6,450 bases of DNA from contig CAIYTD010000001.1 of assembly GCA_903928955.1 (NCBI GenBank), positions 1-6,450 of the forward strand. The letters run 5' to 3'. Shown one piece after another: positions 1-6,057 of the stretch. Source of the stretch: Oligoflexia bacterium. GTDB taxonomy: Bacteria > Bdellovibrionota > UBA1018. Made by a program: the position numbers and the translations under genes. The notes under the pieces are model-generated. The model searched no databases. It worked only from the letters and a program-made list of their open reading frames with translations, and was not told the origin of the DNA. Position 1 is the stretch's first letter, and each line of letters begins with the position of its first letter.

Positions 1-120
1 CTATTTTAGAAAACACAAAAAATTTCTCTATTTTTTTAAAAATAAAATAAGGAATGTACACTCGGTTACAATCGACTTTATTTTAACTATTCTTTAATCA
101 GCAGCTCCAAAGCTGCTCCT
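1..120. other. AT-rich non-coding flank
   Basis: No credible gene is visible on either strand. The stretch is rich in A and T runs. The only ATG with purines in front of it opens a 10-codon frame (54-86), too short to call. A hairpin at 100-117 sits beside the end of the DUF2079 gene and is listed separately. The rest may be the 3' flank of the minus-strand operon plus regulatory sequence for a gene beyond the left edge, which cannot be seen. Confidence 0.6.
100..117 (-). terminator. Weak candidate terminator hairpin after the minus-strand operon
   Basis: A perfect 7-bp inverted repeat (AGCAGCT and AGCTGCT, 4-base loop) begins three bases beyond the stop codon of the DUF2079 gene, where an operon-end terminator is expected. 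Read on the minus strand it is followed by GATTAAAGAATAG, which lacks the run of T residues typical of an intrinsic terminator. It may be a weak terminator, or only a 3'-end stem that protects the message. Confidence 0.4.
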
Positions 121-1722
121 TCATTTCACAAAAAGAACAACTTGTTGGCCCTTCTTTAAGTCTACAAGAGAAAGCGCCTGGCACCCCTCACCCACCCAGC
201 GCCACTTGCGTTTTTGTACCAATTCTTGATAGAAAAACTCAAATTTATCTGGTGTAGGCGAGAGAAGGGCAAAATCTATATCATTCCAAAAAATTTCAGT
301 GTTAGGAATACGATCCGTCAAAACACGACTCAACGGCACAAGACCTAAAAGCTGGCTAGAAACCCATCCTCGAGTTCCTAAACAAGGAAGCAAATTTTGG
401 GTTTCTTTGCGGATCTGCCAAACCAAAGGCAAAGGAATAAAAATCTGAACACTCGAACTCCCCAATAAAAGCGAAGCTCCCAATGCCCAAACGGGGAAAA
501 ACCTGCTTCTTTTCCATTTTAGTTTGGAACCCATGCAAGCTGCACAAGCCCAAAAGGAAGCTAAAAAAGGAGCTGAATAATAATTCCAAAGATGGCGTGC
601 ATCAAAAAGAGAATAAACAATGGAAAGAGGAACTGCAACCCACCAAAACCGCGCTGAAGTCACTACCCAGGGTGCAAGAATGAGTAAGGAAAGCCAAGGC
701 CGAGAAACCCAAAAGCTCACTCCTTTCTGGACGAAATGGATCCAGCCACCCGCGTCAGAAACTACCTGAATAAAAATTCTGCCCACATCCAGTGGATGAC
801 TCCAATGCTGCCCGCTCAAAAGACCTAAACTTACTTTTTTAGAAACAATGAGTCCCTGCCAGTGGATCGGCCCCAGAAGCCCTAAACTCCAATCCTGTAC
901 CAGCCTCATCTGAAACAGTACCACTCCGAGAGCGATAACAGCACTTAGCCCGGCTGCCTTTTTTTGCTCGCCTTTTAAATCAAAGAAACTCCAACAAATC
1001 CAAGGTCCTAAAATCAAGAAGGAATCCTCTTTGACTCCCATAGCTAAAAAAGTAGATATTCCTAAAGTAACCCATCGCACTCTCGGCTGACCTCCGTCAG
1101 ACCCTCCCAAGCCCATCGCCCAAAACCATAAAAAAATACAAACAGGATACATGACCTCTGGATGAACATCGTATAAAAGAACTTTACCCACTTGAGTGGA
1201 TGAATAGAAAGCGAGCATCCAAAAAAAAGCTCCCCAAGTCCCCCAATCGCGCCGAGTGAGAACTCCTAAAAGAAAGCCAGCACCACTCAAAGCTGCAGGC
1301 CCAGCCATCAAGGCGACCGGAACCGCACCGAATAGAAATACAAACGGCAATAAAATACACCACGTGATCATTGGATGTATGATTCCATGCTGAACAAATC
1401 CAATGTCTTGGGGTGCAAATCGAGTCAGAAAGAGACCGCCCTTTTTCATCTGCTCTAAAATATCTACGAAAAGCCAAAAATCTTGGGCATTCAAACTCAA
1501 TGATACAAATTGAGAATATTTTTCTAATGCAGCGAAAAAAAAGAAAAAAGCAGAAAATAAGAGAAGAATTTTTATAAAATGACGCTCAACGACTCCACGA
1601 AAAACTTTCAGATAATGACTCCAAAAGTTTGGAACCCATCCTGGAATCCAAGACAACAAATAGAAAAAACCCAATCCCCATAAAAACCACCGAAATTTAA
1701 AAATTCCATACGTAATCTGCAT
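121..1722 (-). CDS. DUF2079 family polytopic membrane protein
   Basis: A 533-residue integral inner-membrane protein with roughly 11 to 12 hydrophobic segments, for example near residues 8-27, 48-65, 117-137, 140-156, 190-205, 255-270, 343-372 and 409-430. The pattern fits DUF2079: an Asp/Trp-containing loop after the second segment (QDFWLF, 80-85), a His-Pro in the next loop (116-117), a DVHPE motif (185-189) and a KED motif (231-233). DUF2079 proteins have no firmly established biochemical role; their architecture resembles the membrane part of GT-C glycosyltransferases, so lipid-linked sugar transfer is possible but only inferred. The last ~75 residues are soluble. The start ATG has AGGG eight bases upstream, and this AGGG overlaps the queA stop codon. 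It is the last gene of the probable spoIID-like/queA operon. Length is in the usual range and no frameshift is visible. Confidence 0.82.
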   Translation of the reverse strand: MQITYGIFKFRWFLWGLGFFYLLSWIPGWVPNFWSHYLKVFRGVVERHFIKILLLFSAFFFFFAALEKYSQFVSLSLNAQDFWLFVDILEQMKKGGLFLTRFAPQDIGFVQHGIIHPMITWCILLPFVFLFGAVPVALMAGPAALSGAGFLLGVLTRRDWGTWGAFFWMLAFYSSTQVGKVLLYDVHPEVMYPVCIFLWFWAMGLGGSDGGQPRVRWVTLGISTFLAMGVKEDSFLILGPWICWSFFDLKGEQKKAAGLSAVIALGVVLFQMRLVQDWSLGLLGPIHWQGLIVSKKVSLGLLSGQHWSHPLDVGRIFIQVVSDAGGWIHFVQKGVSFWVSRPWLSLLILAPWVVTSARFWWVAVPLSIVYSLFDARHLWNYYSAPFLASFWACAACMGSKLKWKRSRFFPVWALGASLLLGSSSVQIFIPLPLVWQIRKETQNLLPCLGTRGWVSSQLLGLVPLSRVLTDRIPNTEIFWNDIDFALLSPTPDKFEFFYQELVQKRKWRWVGEGCQALSLVDLKKGQQVVLFVK

Positions 1723-1730
1723 TGTTATTA

Positions 1731-1735
1731 CCCTA
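1731..1735 (-). promoter_or_regulatory. Ribosome binding site overlapping the queA stop codon
   Basis: On the minus strand, TAGGG combines the queA stop TAG (1735-1733) with the AGGG Shine-Dalgarno (1734-1731) of the DUF2079 gene, eight bases before its ATG. A ribosome finishing queA would therefore sit on the next initiation region, which suggests translational coupling and supports the start chosen at 1722. Confidence 0.6.
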
Positions 1736-2827
1736 AAGAACTAACATCGCATCACCATAACTAAAAAAACGGTACCGCTTCTTTATTGCATCTTGGTAAG
1801 CAGCAAGGGTTAAATCTTTTCCTGCCAAAGTACATACCAACATCAAGAGAGTGGAGCGTGGCAAATGAAAGTTGGTCAATAAACGGTCTACTACCCGAAA
1901 AGAATAAGCTCCCGGACGAATAAAAAGTGATGTCCTCGCACTTCCAGATGCAATGCGAAGCTTACCTTGCTTATCTATTTGCGATGCACTTTCTAATGTG
2001 CGAGCGCTCGTAGTACCCACTGCCAAAACGCGACGCTGAAGAGATTTCCACTGACATACCCTTTCAGCCACATCTGAGGAGATCTCATAACGTTCTTCAT
2101 GCATCACATGTTTCGAAATATCGGCTTCCTTGACAGGTCTAAAAGTTCCCAACCCTATATTTAAGGTGACTTCGCCCCAAGAAACGCCTTTTTTTTGCAG
2201 CTCATTCATTACCGCTTCGCTCAAGTGGAGACCCGCAGTGGGAGCAGCAGCAGAACCTATTTTTTTTGCATAAATAGTCTGATAGGAAACCTCATCATCG
2301 CATCCGTCCGCTCCTACTTGCTCCGTGCGGTCTATATAATGTGGAAGTGGAAGTACTCCTGCTCCACTCTCAATAGGATCTTGATCAAACTCAGCAACGA
2401 CAGTTCCAACCCGAGAATCTGCAACTCCGCGCAATAATACCCCTTGAAGCGCTCCCCCTGCCGCAAGAGGAACTTCAAAACGCAAACCGGCTACATACCT
2501 TGCACTTGCATGAAAGAGCCCCTCCCAAACATGAGGCTGAATCTCTTCCAGCAAAACAAACTCAATTTCTCCACCCTGAACCTCAACTCCATTCTTTTCT
2601 ATCAATCGATGTCCCAAAAGGCGCGCCTTTAAAACACGCGTATTATTCGCAATCATGAAGTCATTTGAGTCTAAATATTCAGGAAGATCCTTAAAATTTC
2701 GATGTTCCCATTTTCCTTCTTTTCGATGAACCACTAACAAACGAGACGCATCTCTCGGCTGAATCGGCTGTTGGGCAATCAACTCTTCAGGCAAATCAAA
2801 GGAATAACTACTTAATAGATCCATCAT
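1733..2827 (-). CDS. queA: S-adenosylmethionine:tRNA ribosyltransferase-isomerase QueA
   Basis: Cytoplasmic enzyme of queuosine synthesis: it transfers and isomerises the ribosyl part of S-adenosylmethionine onto preQ1 at position 34 of tRNAs with GUN anticodons, giving epoxyqueuosine. The 364 residues match the family end to end: YSFDLPEELIAQ near the N terminus (8-19), RDASRLLV (25-32), NNTRVLKARL (61-70), LPLPHYI (159-165), YQTIYA (182-187), the hallmark AAPTAGLH (194-201), NIGLGTFRPV (223-232), VGTTSARTLES (270-280), LLTNFHLPRSTLLMLV (316-331) and the C-terminal YRFFSYGDAML (352-362). Length is normal and no key block is missing. There are two tandem ATG codons; AAGG lies 10 bases before the first, so that one is chosen, but starting one codon later is equally possible. 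It sits 23 bases after the SpoIID-domain gene and 10 bases before the DUF2079 gene, probably co-transcribed. Neither neighbour belongs to the queuosine pathway, so the linkage gives no extra functional clue. Confidence 0.97.
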   Translation of the reverse strand: MMDLLSSYSFDLPEELIAQQPIQPRDASRLLVVHRKEGKWEHRNFKDLPEYLDSNDFMIANNTRVLKARLLGHRLIEKNGVEVQGGEIEFVLLEEIQPHVWEGLFHASARYVAGLRFEVPLAAGGALQGVLLRGVADSRVGTVVAEFDQDPIESGAGVLPLPHYIDRTEQVGADGCDDEVSYQTIYAKKIGSAAAPTAGLHLSEAVMNELQKKGVSWGEVTLNIGLGTFRPVKEADISKHVMHEERYEISSDVAERVCQWKSLQRRVLAVGTTSARTLESASQIDKQGKLRIASGSARTSLFIRPGAYSFRVVDRLLTNFHLPRSTLLMLVCTLAGKDLTLAAYQDAIKKRYRFFSYGDAMLVL

Positions 2828-2850
2828 CTGTACTTAGCCTTAGCACATAT

Positions 2851-4137
2851 TCACCAGAGCTTCCTCAGCTGTGCATCGGGATAATAATATTTTAAAATAG
2901 CAGGCATTTTATAGCCTTTTTCACCCATTACTTTAACTCCCCATTGACACATTCCCACACCATGCCCATTACCTTTTCCACTAAAAGTCCATTTTTTAGC
3001 CTCAGCAATGGAAGCAGATGTTACTTCAAAAGAAGTGCTTCTCATGCGAGAGCTGCCGATCCAATTTCTCAATAGAACACCAGAAAGAGGCAATTGAAAA
3101 AAATGGTTCCCCAACGACCAGGTCATCCCTAACTGAGAAACTCTCTCATTCGAATTCCTCGATAGCACTCGAAGATTCAGAAGACTTCCACTCTGCAAGA
3201 TTTCTAAAGCATTCTGAGGCCACCCCGGTTGCAGTCCCTCTTTTTTAAAACCCTCTAAGATTGCCTGAGATACTTCTCGACTGAACAAATCCAATCTCCA
3301 TCCAAAACGAGGCGAATCCAAACAAAAGGGACACGTAACAGAACGTTTCAACCCAGGAAAAGACCCACCCCATACGTTTTCAGGAAGTTCAGTCTTACCC
3401 CCACAAGTGGAATGATAAAAAGCTTTAATAGGAATAGGATGAAGATCCGTTCCGATTGTCAAAACAATCCCCCTCGTACTCTCAACAGCACGGGATGAAT
3501 GAAAATCCTCACGCGTGGATCCATGATAAACTTGGTCTTTTATGCTTGCATCCACATCAAAATAGGACGATTTGTTATTTCGCTTTTCTAAAATTTGATA
3601 ATAAGCATAAGTTCTTGCAGCAACGACTTGAGCAGCTATTGATGCTGGGTTCCACTGAGAAGAAAACTCAGAGTTCACCAAGCCATCGAGATATTTTTCT
3701 AAGTCTACGTGATTCACTACTTCGCAAGAATTTCCGACAGAATAAATCCTCAGCTCATTTCGATAAGCCTGTCCATTATAGTATAAAAAACCCGTTGGAG
3801 ACTCAATCCTAATTGGATCTCCCCATTCGAAAGTTTTTTCATTTGAATCCGATCGAGAAGCTCGGACCTGAATTTTTCCATTTTGACATTTGAAATTCCA
3901 TTCGCTTTTTCGATCACGCGAAATCATTAATTTTGGCTCGCCCTTTTTTTCCTGATAGATTCGTAAATCAAAACCTCGCACTTGAAGATAATTGACAGGC
4001 TCAGGCATTCTCACTCGAATTAAAATATCTTTAACACTATGCGGTGAATGAGTTCGCGCAGAGGAGTCAAACCCCGAGATCAACCCGATTACAATCAAAA
4101 AAGGAATATATTTTGGAATACATATGGAACAAATCAT
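2851..4137 (-). CDS. SpoIID/LytB-domain exported cell-wall protein
   Basis: A 428-residue protein with an N-terminal hydrophobic segment (about 11-22) resembling a signal peptide or membrane anchor, so the rest probably faces the periplasm. The SpoIID/LytB domain is clear: VNHVDLEKYLDGLVNSEF (141-158), where the Glu of NSEF (E157) corresponds to the catalytic acid of SpoIID lytic transglycosylases; SIAAQVVAARTYAYY (166-180); DQVYHG (201-206); AVESTRGIVL (217-226); and the C-terminal GKGNGHGVGMCQWG (387-400) followed by ILKYYYPDAQL (414-424). H242, C245 and a CPFC pair (C269, C272) look like a metal site; related SpoIID proteins bind zinc in this area. SpoIID cuts peptide-free glycan strands in spore formers; homologues in non-sporulating bacteria are thought to remodel peptidoglycan, which is inferred here. 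The N-terminal third (30-130) is a poorly conserved region with some FhSpoIID-like beta character. It heads the probable operon with queA. The start ATG has only a weak nearby GGGAA; a better AGAGGAG lies 18 bases away, so the start is moderately certain. Confidence 0.9.
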   Translation of the reverse strand: MICSICIPKYIPFLIVIGLISGFDSSARTHSPHSVKDILIRVRMPEPVNYLQVRGFDLRIYQEKKGEPKLMISRDRKSEWNFKCQNGKIQVRASRSDSNEKTFEWGDPIRIESPTGFLYYNGQAYRNELRIYSVGNSCEVVNHVDLEKYLDGLVNSEFSSQWNPASIAAQVVAARTYAYYQILEKRNNKSSYFDVDASIKDQVYHGSTREDFHSSRAVESTRGIVLTIGTDLHPIPIKAFYHSTCGGKTELPENVWGGSFPGLKRSVTCPFCLDSPRFGWRLDLFSREVSQAILEGFKKEGLQPGWPQNALEILQSGSLLNLRVLSRNSNERVSQLGMTWSLGNHFFQLPLSGVLLRNWIGSSRMRSTSFEVTSASIAEAKKWTFSGKGNGHGVGMCQWGVKVMGEKGYKMPAILKYYYPDAQLRKLW

Positions 4138-4218
4138 TTTCCCAACAGAATAGAGCTCCTCTTCTGTAAAGGCAAATTTTTCCTATTTAGTAGAATGCTC
4201 GAGAGTCCGAAGCGTTTC

Positions 4219-4241
4219 TTGTGAGTAAAGAGAATTCACAA
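4219..4241. promoter_or_regulatory. Operator-like dyad in the divergent intergenic region
   Basis: TTGTGA (4219-4224) and TCACAA (4236-4241) form a perfect 6-bp inverted repeat separated by 11 bases. It lies in the 174-base gap between the divergent SpoIID-domain and zinc-ribbon genes, where a regulator could act on both. The half-sites resemble those of CRP/FNR proteins, but those need about 6 bases between half-sites, so this spacing argues against a standard site. A TTTACA at 4247-4252 has no matching -10 element at 16-18 bases, and no promoter could be assigned in either direction. The site is tentative. Confidence 0.25.
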
Positions 4242-4297
4242 AGCCCTTTACAAAGCGAACAACCACAAGGCCCACGAAAATTGCAGTAAACGAGCAT

Positions 4298-4303
4298 AGG
4301 GAG
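4298..4303 (+). promoter_or_regulatory. Ribosome binding site of the zinc-ribbon gene
   Basis: AGGGAG lies eight bases before the ATG at 4312. It is a good Shine-Dalgarno match at a good distance and is a main reason to read this region as a plus-strand gene rather than the overlapping minus-strand open frame. Confidence 0.65.
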
Positions 4304-4311
4304 ATTAGAAT

Positions 4312-4545
4312 ATGGAAAAGAGAAACGATCTCACTTCTGAAGAGACTGCGGAAGAAAACAATTCTCTCCCCCAATTCTTTGGCACCGCGAAAGAGGTAGT
4401 GGCGAAATATACGCACTGCTCCTTTTGCGGTGCAAATCTCCACTTCACTCATATTACTGATTTTAGCAAAAACTTAACGCAAGAGACTGCCCGCTGCCCA
4501 GAGTGCGGAGTGAAAGCGCTACGACTCGTTCACCGACTCCAATAA
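4312..4545 (+). CDS. Small zinc-ribbon protein of unknown function
   Basis: A 77-residue soluble protein. Residues 1-20 are acidic and probably disordered. Residues 33-68 form a treble-cleft or zinc-ribbon-like unit with two Cys pairs, C36-S-F-C39-G and C62-P-E-C65-G, 22 residues apart, expected to hold one zinc ion. His and aromatic residues lie between the pairs (HFTHITDF, 44-51). The CxxC-G knuckles resemble those of small ribbons in RNA-, DNA- or protein-binding proteins, but nothing identifies a partner. No membrane segment or signal peptide is seen. AGGGAG eight bases upstream supports the start. It is divergent from the SpoIID-domain gene and ends 43 bases before the glycosylase ATG; a promoter lies in that gap, so the two may be separate units. 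An open frame on the opposite strand (4452-4183) overlaps it, but the regular CxxC pairs and the ribosome binding site favour this strand. I do not recognise a named family. Confidence 0.72.
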   Translation: MEKRNDLTSEETAEENNSLPQFFGTAKEVVAKYTHCSFCGANLHFTHITDFSKNLTQETARCPECGVKALRLVHRLQ

Positions 4546-4554
4546 CTCAAAAGC

Positions 4555-4582
4555 TTTACAATTTTCCAGACCCCGCTATATT
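4555..4582 (+). promoter_or_regulatory. Sigma70-like promoter for the glycosylase/SPFH pair
   Basis: TTTACA (4555-4560) and TATATT (4577-4582) each match the sigma70 consensus at five of six positions and are separated by 16 bases. The -35 starts ten bases after the zinc-ribbon stop codon. The expected transcription start, about 7 to 9 bases after the -10, falls on or next to the first possible ATG (4589), which bears on where the glycosylase begins. Confidence 0.55.
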
Positions 4583-4588
4583 AGCCGC

Positions 4589-5302
4589 ATGGCAACATCT
4601 TTACGCAGCGCATGGACACATCTTTGGGAAGGGTTCCTTCCAAAAAATGCTATTATCATGGCTCGAAGGAAATCCTTAGAAAGAATGAGTCCCTTCCCAT
4701 CTGGCCTAGAAGGGGTTCAAAGGGAACTGCAAGATTGCCGTCGCTGCAAACTCTGTGAAAATCGAAAAACTCTTGTATTAGGAGAAGGAAATCCTCATTC
4801 AAAACTTGTTTTTATCGGAGAAGGACCTGGAGAATTAGAAGATCTTCAAGGTCGCCCTTTTTTAGGAGAAGAGGGCAAACTCTTAGATAAGATGCTCGAA
4901 GCAATTGGTTTACAACGCGAAAATGTGTACCTGCTCGATATGATCAAATGTAAGACACCTGAGAGTCGCAAACCCGAAAAAGATGAAATCGATTCCTGTA
5001 GCCCTTTTTTATTTCGACAAATGGATGCCATTCAACCCCAAATCATAGTTGCTTTAGGTGAATTTACAGCACAGTTTCTTTTACAATCGGAAGAACGTAT
5101 TTCTCAAATGCGAGGGAAATTTTATCCCTTTCGAAACGCAAAGGTGATCCCCTTTTTTCATCCTAAATACCTATTAAAAAACTCAAAAGCTAAACGCCAA
5201 GCCTGGCTTGACCTCCAACTGCTAGCTCGCGAGCTCGGCTTAGAACTTCCAAAACGTTCGGTTCTTACAAAACAAATTTTACCTTCACAGGAGGATTCCT
5301 AA
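4589..5302 (+). CDS. Family-4 (UDGa-like) uracil-DNA glycosylase
   Basis: DNA repair enzyme that removes uracil produced by cytosine deamination, starting base excision repair. From this start it has 237 residues. Features of the iron-sulfur family-4 enzymes are present in order: Cys pair C50/C53 (DCRRCKLC, 49-56), motif A GEGPGELEDLQGRPFLG (77-93) with the water-activating and uracil-pocket residues, C121 in IKCKTP and C137 in DSCSPFL completing the expected 4Fe-4S ligands, IIVALG (152-157), and motif B FFHPKYLLKN (189-198). The usual Asn of TNxxKC is Asp (D117) and the Asn of PxNR is Ser (S126), an oddity noted in the findings. The N-terminal ~30 residues have no family counterpart. The ATG at 4589 has no Shine-Dalgarno and lies on the predicted transcription start; ATG 4658 (residue 24) and ATG 4685 (residue 33, AAGGA 12 bases before) are alternatives. 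Its stop overlaps the SPFH gene start. Confidence 0.92.
   Translation: MATSLRSAWTHLWEGFLPKNAIIMARRKSLERMSPFPSGLEGVQRELQDCRRCKLCENRKTLVLGEGNPHSKLVFIGEGPGELEDLQGRPFLGEEGKLLDKMLEAIGLQRENVYLLDMIKCKTPESRKPEKDEIDSCSPFLFRQMDAIQPQIIVALGEFTAQFLLQSEERISQMRGKFYPFRNAKVIPFFHPKYLLKNSKAKRQAWLDLQLLARELGLELPKRSVLTKQILPSQEDS
4627..4641 (+). other. Short hairpin near the 5' end of the glycosylase message
   Basis: GGAAGG (4627-4632) and CCTTCC (4636-4641) form a perfect 6-bp stem with a 3-base loop, followed by six A. It lies between the ATG at 4589 and the ATG at 4658. If translation starts at 4658 or 4685 it is part of an untranslated leader and could affect ribosome access. If translation starts at 4589 it encodes Glu-Gly-Phe-Leu-Pro and has no special meaning. 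No T run follows, so it is not an intrinsic terminator. Confidence 0.3.
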
Positions 5303-5304
5303 TG
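5289..5304 (+). promoter_or_regulatory. Strong Shine-Dalgarno and TAATG stop-start overlap
   Basis: AGGAGG (5289-5294) is a full anti-Shine-Dalgarno match seven bases before the SPFH ATG. The glycosylase stop TAA (5300-5302) shares its last A with that ATG (5302-5304). This fixes the SPFH start and indicates translational coupling, probably with higher expression of the second gene than of the first. Confidence 0.85.
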
Positions 5305-6057
5305 GAACTCATACCAGGCGGCTTCTTAATAGTACTGATCCTTGTGGGCGTCTTGCTCGCTTTCAGCATCAAAATTCTCAATGAATATGAGCGAGGCGTT
5401 ATCTTTCGATTGGGACGGATCATTGGAGCTAAAGGTCCCGGCCTCATTTTACTCATTCCCGGGGTAGATCGAATGGTACGAGTCGATCTGCGAACGATTA
5501 CGCTCGACGTTCCACCGCAAGATGTGATCTCACGAGATAACGTAACCATCAAAGTCAACGCGGTGATCTACTTTCGAGTAGTAGAACCCAATCGAGCCGT
5601 AGTGGAAGTTGAAAATTACCTCATGGCTACCTCTAAATTAGCACAAACCACCTTGCGATCCGTATTAGGGCAAGTGGAGCTGGATGAACTTCTCGCCTCT
5701 CGAGACTCTATTAACCACAGGCTCCAAAAAATTCTAGACTCTCAAACTGAACCTTGGGGCGTAAAAATTTCCAATGTAGAAGTGAAACAAATTGACCTCC
5801 CCACAGAAATGCAGCGTGCAATGGCTAAACAAGCCGAGGCAGAACGAGAACGCCGAGCAAAAGTCATTGCCGCCGACGGAGAGCTACAAGCATCTCATAA
5901 ACTCTCCGAAGCTGCCCATACTATGGAAAGCCACCCTATTTCCCTTCAACTGCGTTACCTTCAAACCATCCGGGAAATGTCGAATGAGCATGCCACAACC
6001 ATCATTATTCCGCTTCCCATGGAGATCTTAAAACCCTTTATGAAATTAAACGATTAA
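5302..6057 (+). CDS. Stomatin/slipin-like SPFH membrane protein
   Basis: A 251-residue member of the stomatin/prohibitin (SPFH, band 7) family, which forms oligomeric scaffolds at the membrane and organises membrane proteins and their turnover. One N-terminal hydrophobic segment (about 7-26) anchors it. The SPFH domain follows with typical slipin blocks: NEYERGVIFRLGRI (27-40), GPGLILLIPGVDRM (45-58), VDLRTITLDVPPQDVISRDN (61-80), VNAVIYFRVVEP (85-96), LAQTTLRSVLGQVELDELL (113-131) and WGVKISNVEVKQIDLP (152-167). An Ala/Glu/Arg-rich helix (170-210), likely coiled coil, and a short C-terminal region with TTIIIPLPMEIL (232-243) complete it. This is the layout of bacterial and archaeal slipins with normal length. 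Such genes often neighbour nfeD, encoding a partner membrane protein or protease; none is present here. It overlaps the glycosylase gene by one base, and its stop shares a TTAA with the convergent kinase remnant. The sequence does not show its client proteins. Confidence 0.94.
   Translation: MELIPGGFLIVLILVGVLLAFSIKILNEYERGVIFRLGRIIGAKGPGLILLIPGVDRMVRVDLRTITLDVPPQDVISRDNVTIKVNAVIYFRVVEPNRAVVEVENYLMATSKLAQTTLRSVLGQVELDELLASRDSINHRLQKILDSQTEPWGVKISNVEVKQIDLPTEMQRAMAKQAEAERERRAKVIAADGELQASHKLSEAAHTMESHPISLQLRYLQTIREMSNEHATTIIIPLPMEILKPFMKLND

Noticed and set aside
54..86. Ten-residue open frame in the AT-rich left flank
   Set aside because: Too short, with GGA directly against the ATG rather than at a usable distance, and no leader-peptide context such as repeated regulatory codons.
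1184..1477. Minus-strand alternate-frame open reading inside the DUF2079 gene
   Set aside because: The main frame carries the DVHPE and KED motifs and continuous membrane segments; this one is an out-of-frame shadow.
2195..2437. Plus-strand open frames inside queA, including a second at 2444-2632
   Set aside because: Antisense to conserved QueA blocks, with no recognisable protein features.
3456..3812. Plus-strand 118-codon open frame inside the SpoIID-domain gene
   Set aside because: It lies entirely antisense to a region encoding well-conserved SpoIID motifs, and its own translation shows no domain.
4219..4241. Standard CRP or FNR binding site
   Set aside because: Half-sites are separated by 11 bases rather than about 6.
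4183..4452. Minus-strand 89-codon open frame with a hydrophobic stretch, overlapping the zinc-ribbon gene
   Set aside because: Its first half is antisense to a frame with regular CxxC pairs and a good ribosome binding site, and no Shine-Dalgarno was noted for it. The hydrophobic part fits chance reading of AT-rich intergenic DNA, though a small membrane protein cannot be fully excluded.
4589..5302. UDGX-type (DNA cross-linking) glycosylase
   Set aside because: UDGX has a characteristic KRRIH insertion next to motif B; the region before FFHPKYLLKN here lacks it.
5265..5558. Minus-strand 97-codon open frame across the glycosylase/SPFH junction
   Set aside because: Antisense to the strong AGGAGG site and to conserved SPFH sequence; the Ser/Thr/Arg-rich translation is typical of a shadow frame.
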